DNA from: RYN-230 sp963704995
GTDB lineage: Bacteria; Actinomycetota; Actinomycetes; Streptosporangiales; Streptosporangiaceae
Reading direction: 5' to 3'
Length of the DNA stretch: 64,000 nt
Assembly: GCA_963704995.1 (NCBI GenBank)
Contig: CAVPIM010000017.1
Coordinates: forward strand, 868,001-932,000
The notes below the pieces were generated by a model. It saw only the letters and a list, made by a program, of their open reading frames with translations. It did not search any database and was not told the DNA's origin. A program made the translations under genes and the position numbers. Shown in pieces: positions 58,251-64,000 of this stretch. Position 1 is the first letter of the stretch. Every line of letters begins with the position of its first letter.

Positions 58251-59470
58251 CCAGCCGCGGCGGGGGTGAGGTGCCGGGCCTGGCGGCCGGGCGGCTCTGG
58301 GCCGCGTCACACTTCCCCTACCTGGCCAGCGGGCTGTTCGGCGCTCAGGTGCTCGCCAAGCCCGGGATCGCCACGGTGGCGGTGGACGAGGGGTGGCGGC
58401 TGCACGCGGACCCGGAGCTCACCGCGGCCTGGACCCCGGCCCAGCTGGGCAGCGTGCTCGTGCACCACGTGTCCCACCTGCTGCGGGCGCACGGCGAGCG
58501 GGCCCTGGCCGCGGGGATCACCCCGGACGACGCCCCGGCCTGGGTCCGCGGCGCGGACGCGGAGATCAACGACGACCTGGTCCCGGCCGGGCTGGTGCTG
58601 CCCGGCCGGCCGGTGCTGCCCGGGCACCTGGGCGCCGCGGAGGGGCTGCTCGCCGAGCAGTACTTCACGGCGGGCCGCGGCGGCATGGACACCGGGACCG
58701 GGCCCGAGGGCGGCGACCGCGCGGCTGAGGGCTGGGATCTCGACTGCGGCAGCGGCGCGGATGGCCAGGCGCGGGGCTGGGACGCCTCCGGGCCGCCGGC
58801 CCTGTCGGCCTGGCAGGCCCGGCTGCTGTCCCGGCAGGTGGCCCAGGACTGCGTCCGGCACGCGCGGGAGGCCGGGAACGTGCCCGCCGGGCTGCTGCGC
58901 TGGGCAGAGCAGACCCTGCAGCCCGCGGTGGACTGGCGGCGGGTGCTGGCCGCGGAACTACGCCGGGCCGTGGCCGATGCGGCCGGGGCGGTGGACTACT
59001 CCTACCGGCGGCCCTCGCGCCGCGCCTCGGTGGCCGGCGCGGTCGTGCTGCCCGCGCTGCGGCGGCCGGTGCCCGAGGTCGCGGTGGTCTGCGACACCTC
59101 CGGCAGCATGACCGAGGACCTGCTCGCCGCGGCGCTGGCCGAGGTGGAGGGGCTGCTGCGGTCGCTGGGCATGGCCCGGCAGGTCCGCGTGCTGGCCTGC
59201 GACACCGCGGTGGGCCCGGTCCGCCGGGTCACGTCGGCCCGGCAGGTGGAACTGGTCGGCGGCGGCGGGACCGACATGGGCGCCGGGATCGACGCCGCCG
59301 CGGCGCTGCGGCCCCGGCCGGCCGTGACCGTCGTGCTGACCGACGGGTTCACCCCGTGGCCGGACCAGCCGCCGCGGGGCACCCGGGTGGTGGTGGCGCT
59401 GCTCGGCGACGAGGCGCCGGACGGGCCGGGCTGGGCGCGGGCCATCCGGGTCCCGTCGGCGGCCGCCTGA
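58247..59470 (+). CDS. VWA-like protein with zincin-like N-terminal domain (DUF2201 type)
   Basis: A 407-residue protein. The N-terminal domain (residues 15-150) resembles the putative metallopeptidase domain found before VWA domains in DUF2201 proteins, but the HExxH position reads HHVSH (73-77), with His in place of the catalytic Glu; activity as a peptidase is therefore doubtful. The C-terminal VWA domain (275-400) keeps its MIDAS: DTSGSM (283-288), Thr in GGGGTDM (342) and Asp in LTDGFTPW (366). It should bind partners through Mg2+ and work with the MoxR ATPase encoded just before it. Confidence 0.87.
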   Translation: MTSRGGGEVPGLAAGRLWAASHFPYLASGLFGAQVLAKPGIATVAVDEGWRLHADPELTAAWTPAQLGSVLVHHVSHLLRAHGERALAAGITPDDAPAWVRGADAEINDDLVPAGLVLPGRPVLPGHLGAAEGLLAEQYFTAGRGGMDTGTGPEGGDRAAEGWDLDCGSGADGQARGWDASGPPALSAWQARLLSRQVAQDCVRHAREAGNVPAGLLRWAEQTLQPAVDWRRVLAAELRRAVADAAGAVDYSYRRPSRRASVAGAVVLPALRRPVPEVAVVCDTSGSMTEDLLAAALAEVEGLLRSLGMARQVRVLACDTAVGPVRRVTSARQVELVGGGGTDMGAGIDAAAALRPRPAVTVVLTDGFTPWPDQPPRGTRVVVALLGDEAPDGPGWARAIRVPSAAA

Positions 59471-59482
59471 CCGTATCGGGCT

Positions 59483-60467
59483 CTAGCCCGGCAGGTGCCG
59501 GGCGGTTCCCGCCGCCGCGTGCGCGGCCGGCGCCGGGCCCGCCGCCCGGGCCGGGGCCGCGGGCGGCGTCAGCACCGTGAGCACGGCCGTGGCGGCCAGC
59601 ACCGCGGCCAGCCCGTAACACTCCAGCCGCGTCGCCCGTGCCGGCCCGGGGGGGCGACCCCCCGGAACCCCCCGATCGGCGCTCCGCGCCGAGGCCGGCG
59701 CCGCCGGCCGGGCCGGCCCCGCCCGTCTCCGGCACCCGCCCTAGCCAGGCGCGGCCGGCGATCGCCGCCACGGCCACGACCGCGACGAGCACCGCCTTGA
59801 TGATCACCATGATCCCGTAGGCGGTGCTCAGCAGCGAGCCCAGCGGGACCAGGACCAGCGCGGTGACCACGCCGGTGAGCACGACCACGGCGAACAGCCA
59901 CACCGCCGCGTTGGCGTACAGCCGGACCAGCCCCCGCATGGCCGGGGGATCGTGCCGCCACGCGAGCGCGGCCCGCAGCGTGTAGGCCAGCATCCCGGCC
60001 CACATCAGCGCGGGCAGCACATGGACCACGCTGAGCAGGGCGCCGCCGACCGGGACGATGCCCTCCGGGTGCGCCCGGATCGCCTCGGCGAGGACCACCC
60101 CGAGCAGCGGCAGCACGCTCAGCCCCGGCTGGCGCAGCCGGAGGGCCGCCGCGGCCAGCGCGAACCCGGCGCACTCGATGCCCGTGAGCGCGCCCTGGCC
60201 GGTGGTCAGCAGCGACGCGACCGCCGGGTGGGCCGGGAGGGTCAGCAGCGCGCGGAGGCTGAAGATCACGATGGTCAGCGCGGCCGTCGCGGCCAGGCCC
60301 AGCAGCGAGGAGCGGAGCGCCCACGGCGGCGGCAGCGGCGCGGGGACGGTCCCCTTGTACTGGCGGGCCAGTCCCCGGCCGGCCAGTCCGCCCAGGGCAC
60401 CCGCCAGCCCGGCGAGCATGAGCCAGCGCAGCACGGCGACGAGGCAGGCGACGGCGACGGCGGCCAC
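59483..60467 (-). CDS. CopD-like membrane protein, frame change near 59660
   Basis: GTG 60467 begins a polytopic protein with about eight TM helices, including ALRSSLLGLAATAALTIVIF, HVLPALMWAGMLAYTLRAAL (the CopD-like segment) and YGIMVIIKAVLVAVVAVAAI. After AGLGAERRSGGSGG the frame is lost in runs of G7 and C6 (about 59647-59680): the strict reading ends at 59349 inside the VWA gene as low-complexity Arg/Gly/Pro, while the adjacent frame gives TRLECYGLAAVLAATAVLTV, a final TM helix, and stops at 59483. CopD proteins relate to copper uptake; specificity here is unproven. Convergent with the VWA gene. Confidence 0.78.
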
Positions 60468-60573
60468 GGTCAGGCGGCCGGGGCGTCGGGCGTCGGGGGC
60501 ACGGCGTTACGGGGCACGCGGCACATCATGGCACCCCCCCAGGCCCGGCGTGATCAGCGGGCAGGGACCGCGG

Positions 60574-61500
60574 TCAGGGCGCGGGCGGCGCGAACCAGGG
60601 ATGGTCGGTCGCGAACAGGTACCGGTCGGCGATGTGATTCAGCACCCGCCGGGCCTGCTGGAAGCGTCCCGCCACGTCCGCCACGACGTCCAGCCGCGCG
60701 GTGCGCACCGGGGCCAGGCCGCACGCGGCCCGGTACCAGCGCGCGCCCAGCTGCTCGAGCAGCTCGATGGCGGGGACCGTGGCCAGCCGCTCCCGCTCGG
60801 CGGCTGGCACCTGGGCCGCGCGGAGCAGCCGCGCGACACTGGACGGCCCGACCCCGTACAGGGTGGCGTAGTCCGGGAAGACCCCGGCCACGAACAGGGA
60901 CACGTCACCGAGCCTGCGGTACACCCCGGGCCGCTCGGCGTCGGGCACCCCGTCCAGCAGGCCGGCCAGCCGGACCGGGTCCAGCTCGCTGAACCGCCGG
61001 GTCCGGGTCCGGCCGCCGCCGCGGACCCGGTAGCGCCCGCTCGCCACCCGGGTGAACGAGGCCAGCAGCTCGGCCAGGAACAGCTTCCGCTCGGGAGAGC
61101 CGAGGAACTCGCGCAGCGCCGGCGCGTCGAACAGCGGGATCCGCTGCCGGGGCCCGGTCCGCTCCGCGACGTGCCCCATAGTTTCCAGCTCGGTGGCGGA
61201 GCGGTGCACCGCGACCGCGAACGTGAGGAACGGCGACACCGGGACGGCCTGGCCCGGCCGGGGCGGCGCGCCAGTGTCCGCCCAGCCGAACACCGCCTCG
61301 AACACGCGCGGGTCGCCGAGCAGGCCAGGGATCGCGGCCGGGTCGCGCCGCAGCCAGCCGGCGTCCGCGTCCGCCGGGAGGATGGGGCCCGCGCCGGGCG
61401 GGCCGCCCGGAGCCGGGGCCCCGGCCGCCGACGCCAGCAGCGTCAGGTCGGTGTCGGTCAGGTGCGCCGCGTACTCACTGCCAACCACAGCACCGTCCAT
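60574..61500 (-). CDS. Hypothetical protein
   Basis: A 308-residue soluble protein of unrecognised family, starting at ATG 61500. It is mostly helical; recognisable stretches are FGWADTGAPPRPGQAVPVSP, PLFDAPALREFLGSPERKLF, GGGRTRTRRFSELDPVRLAG, a helix-hairpin-helix-like FPDYATLYGVGPSSVARLLR and a C-terminal RRVLNHIADRYLFATDHPWF. No signal peptide or TM helix is evident. The flanking gaps (60468-60573 and 61501-61628) show no further gene. Confidence 0.75.
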   Translation of the reverse strand: MDGAVVGSEYAAHLTDTDLTLLASAAGAPAPGGPPGAGPILPADADAGWLRRDPAAIPGLLGDPRVFEAVFGWADTGAPPRPGQAVPVSPFLTFAVAVHRSATELETMGHVAERTGPRQRIPLFDAPALREFLGSPERKLFLAELLASFTRVASGRYRVRGGGRTRTRRFSELDPVRLAGLLDGVPDAERPGVYRRLGDVSLFVAGVFPDYATLYGVGPSSVARLLRAAQVPAAERERLATVPAIELLEQLGARWYRAACGLAPVRTARLDVVADVAGRFQQARRVLNHIADRYLFATDHPWFAPPAP

Positions 61501-61628
61501 GACATCACGTTACTCCGCGGCGGGCCGGGAGCCAGGATCCGCGTGATCCGGCGGGGCGGGCCGGGCGGCCGCGGCCCGCCCTGGCCCGTCCCGCCGGCCC
61601 GGTCCCGGACCCCCCCGCCGGGCCCGGC

Positions 61629-64000
61629 TCAGCCGACCGCGGTCCCGCCGCTGAGCACCGTCAGGGTCACGATCTGCAGGAACCCGGCGCCGGTGCCCGG
61701 CGCCGCGCTCGTCATGTCCAGCCTGACCTGGCTGCTGCGGACCGCGTCAAAGGTGAGCGTGGTCGGCTGGTCCGAGGCCGTCGCCCGGGTGATGGCCAGG
61801 TTCCGCACCGGGACGAAGCGCGTCCCGTCCCAGTACGACACGGTGATCGCGGCGGGCTGGGCCAGCGTGGCGCTGACGGTGAACGAGGCCTGGACCGAGT
61901 CGAAGGACTGCGGGGACGGCCAGGAGACCGACACCCAGTCGGCCGGGTTGGACACGCTCACCGCGCGCAGGTTCGCGGTGGCCGCCTTGTCGTAGTAGTT
62001 CGACCAGCCGGTGCCCGGATCGCCGTCCAGCATGGCCGCCGGGATCGTGGCCGGCGAGCCCGAGTAGCTGGCGTCAGCCGTGGCCCCGCCGCTCCCCGCG
62101 GAGGCCGCGCTGGCCAGCAGGACCGCGGGCCCGGCCGTCAGCGCGGTGCGGGCCACGGCGCCGGCCGGGGCCGGCACCGCGGCCAGGGTGGCCCGGGCGC
62201 CCGCCAGCCCGGCCGACGCCGCGGTGATCGTGATCCCGCCCGGCTGGCCGGACGAGCGGATGATCACCAGCGCCCGGCCGCCGAAGGCCGGGACCGAGGA
62301 CAGCCGGTAGCTCTGCGCGTTCTCCTGCTGGCCGTTGTCCACCCCGTCCAGCACGGCGGGACCGGACAGCCCGAACTGGATCAGGTTGCTGGCCCCGGGC
62401 ACCACGACGCCGCCGGAGTCGGTGACCTGCACGGCCAGGAAGGCCAGTGAGGTCCCGTCGGCGCTGATGACCCGCCGGTCCGGGGTGAGGGTGAGCGCAT
62501 GCGGCGGCCCGGCGGTGCGGATCTCATCCCGGGCCACCTCCCGGCCGCCCGCCCGGGCGACAGCGGTGAGGGTGCCCGGCTCGAACGGCACCGCCCAGGT
62601 CAGGTGCAGCTTGCCCGTGCTGCCGTTGGGGCTGGTATAGCTCCCGGACGGATAGTTGTCGTCGTCGCCGGTGGGCTCGGTGGTCTCCAGGTATGTGCGC
62701 CCGTCGGTGGTCACCTTCTCGTCGAAGGACTTAACCCCGAGCGAGGTTCCGTTGCGGAAAAGCTCGACGGTCGCCACGTTCGCGTAGACCCAGACGGAGA
62801 CCGGCTGGCCGGGCGGGTGGCTGGTCCAGTCCATCGGCACGATGTGCACCATCGGCTGCGTGGTCCACTGGCTCCGGAACAGGTGGTAAGCGTCCTTGGC
62901 GAAGCCGGCCGTGTCCATGGCGCCGAAGAACGACGCCTTGACCGGGAACACGTCGTAGGGGGTCGGCTCGCCGATGTAGTCCTGCCCGGACCACAGGAAG
63001 CCGCCGTTCCAGAACTTGCGGTCCCGGTCCTTCTTGAGCTCGTACTCGCCGCTCATCGTCCAGGACGCCAGGTTGTTGTCGTAGGACGAGGTGGCCCGCC
63101 GGCCCGGGGTGTAGTTCTCCCCCGTGTTCAGCAGCTGCGGGCCGGCGTACACGCCGCGGGTGGAGGTCTCCGAGCCCATCTCGGAGCAGAAGAAGAACGT
63201 GCCCGGGTACTTCGCGTGCAGGCCGTCCATGGACATGGCCGTGTTGTAGTTGACGCCGAGGCCGTCCAGTTCGGCCAGGATCAGGTCCTGGGGCGACCCG
63301 GTGGCGGGCACGCTGCGGTACTTGTCCGAGCCCATCACCACCGGCCGGGTGGTGTCGATCGACTTGATGTCCGCGACGAGCTGCCGGGCGATGCCCGGGC
63401 CGCGGGACGATCCGGTGTCCGGGGTCTCGTTGCCGATCGACCACAGCACCACCGCGGGCGAGTTCTTCGCGGCGTTGACCATCTCCTTGATGTCGGTGTC
63501 GCCCCACTGGTCGAAGTAGAGGTGGTAGTCGTAGGGCAGCTTCCCGGTGTGCCAGCAGTCGAAGGCCTCGACCATCATCAGGATGCCCAGCTGCTCGCAG
63601 ACCGCGATCAGTTCCGGGGCGGGCGGGTTGTGCGCCGTGCGCAGGGCGTTCACGCCCATGCTCTTCATCAGCCGCATCTGCCGGACCAGCGCGTCGTAGC
63701 GCACCGCCGACCCGACCGCGCCCTCGGTGGCGTGCAGGTTGACGCCCTGGATCTTCATGTGCTGGCCGTTGAGCGAGAACCCGGCGGCCGGGTCGAACGT
63801 GGTGTACCGGATGCCGAACGGCGTGCTCACGCTGTCCGCCGGGGTGCCGCCCGCGGACAGGTCGGTCCGCGCGGTGTACAGGTGCGGGTCGCTCGTGGAC
63901 CACAGCGCCGGGCTGGTGACCTTGAGGCTGACCGTCGCGGCCTGGGTCTGCCCGGCCGGGACGCTGACCGTCGCCGTGCCCTGGGCCGCGGTCTTCCCGT
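61629..64000 (-). CDS. Glycoside hydrolase family 2 protein (beta-galactosidase-like), N-terminus outside the window
   Basis: At least 790 residues; the frame is open to the right edge. Order as read: the end of the GH2 immunoglobulin-like domain (SVPAGQTQAATVSLKVTSPA), the TIM barrel (SLNGQHMKIQGVNLHATEGA, MGVNALRTAHNPPAPELIAV, acid/base Glu in VLWSIGNETPD, candidate nucleophile Glu in FFFCSEMGSETS), DUF4982-like and Ig-like domains (FRSQWTTQPMVHIVPMDWTS, VWVYANVATVELFRNGTSLG), a big Ig-like segment and a C-terminal F5/8-type carbohydrate-binding domain ending at 61629. It is probably secreted and acts on beta-galactosides or related glycans. Confidence 0.92.
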   Translation of the reverse strand, partial: GKTAAQGTATVSVPAGQTQAATVSLKVTSPALWSTSDPHLYTARTDLSAGGTPADSVSTPFGIRYTTFDPAAGFSLNGQHMKIQGVNLHATEGAVGSAVRYDALVRQMRLMKSMGVNALRTAHNPPAPELIAVCEQLGILMMVEAFDCWHTGKLPYDYHLYFDQWGDTDIKEMVNAAKNSPAVVLWSIGNETPDTGSSRGPGIARQLVADIKSIDTTRPVVMGSDKYRSVPATGSPQDLILAELDGLGVNYNTAMSMDGLHAKYPGTFFFCSEMGSETSTRGVYAGPQLLNTGENYTPGRRATSSYDNNLASWTMSGEYELKKDRDRKFWNGGFLWSGQDYIGEPTPYDVFPVKASFFGAMDTAGFAKDAYHLFRSQWTTQPMVHIVPMDWTSHPPGQPVSVWVYANVATVELFRNGTSLGVKSFDEKVTTDGRTYLETTEPTGDDDNYPSGSYTSPNGSTGKLHLTWAVPFEPGTLTAVARAGGREVARDEIRTAGPPHALTLTPDRRVISADGTSLAFLAVQVTDSGGVVVPGASNLIQFGLSGPAVLDGVDNGQQENAQSYRLSSVPAFGGRALVIIRSSGQPGGITITAASAGLAGARATLAAVPAPAGAVARTALTAGPAVLLASAASAGSGGATADASYSGSPATIPAAMLDGDPGTGWSNYYDKAATANLRAVSVSNPADWVSVSWPSPQSFDSVQASFTVSATLAQPAAITVSYWDGTRFVPVRNLAITRATASDQPTTLTFDAVRSSQVRLDMTSAAPGTGAGFLQIVTLTVLSGGTAVG

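Overview
The window is chromosomal DNA from a very GC-rich (roughly 70%+) actinobacterium. This is supported by F420-dependent enzymes (LLM and PPOX families), a mycothiol-type DinB/maleylpyruvate isomerase protein, the coproporphyrin-dependent haem genes hemQ/hemY/hemE, DUF3000 next to a ribonuclease D, a BTAD regulator, a LAL-type LuxR regulator, a SigE-family sigma factor and frequent GTG starts. The gene set resembles Streptomyces, Streptosporangiales or Catenulisporales, but I cannot name the genus. I see no tRNA, rRNA, CRISPR array, phage or IS element.

Layout. 1-6.1 kb: end of an ABC exporter, a DinB-like enzyme, an F420 LLM oxidoreductase and a LAL regulator. 6.3-14 kb: valS, a sigma factor coupled to a membrane-anchored beta-propeller, DUF1349, msrB, a DUF1059 micro-gene, a BTAD regulator and a rhodanese. 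14-27 kb: an MMPL transporter, the haem block (hemQ, hemY, later hemE), a Kef-type antiporter, a DUF4349 lipoprotein, DUF3000-RNase D, a broken histidine kinase and ogt. 26-40 kb, mostly minus strand: mutT1-ppk, an FprA-type ferredoxin reductase, dxs, xylA-xylB, a CynX-type MFS carrier and aconitase with an operator-like repeat pair upstream. 40-51 kb: a cupin, selA, a beta-hydroxyacid dehydrogenase, a proline-rich membrane protein, a secreted protein, trpB2, lysS, small enzymes and a LigD-type polymerase.

51.4-59.5 kb is the most unusual region and my candidate for an undescribed system. Three tandem, mutually related proteins of no family I recognise (helical segments alternating with beta-rich domains) are followed by a fourth unknown protein, a MoxR-type AAA+ ATPase and a DUF2201-like VWA protein whose zincin-like HExxH motif reads HHVSH. 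Most junctions overlap by 4 nt, so this looks like one operon. A plausible model is a MoxR/VWA chaperone pair acting on the paralogues. A CopD-like membrane protein, an unknown protein and a partial glycoside hydrolase family 2 enzyme close the window.

An important caveat: at least nine genes, including near-essential ones (valS, hemY, fpr, acnA), are interrupted by frame changes although conserved protein continues in the next frame. Several lie in G/C runs or short tandem repeats. I read most of these as probable sequence or assembly indels and annotate the genes across the break. The histidine kinase and the first paralogue may be true decay.
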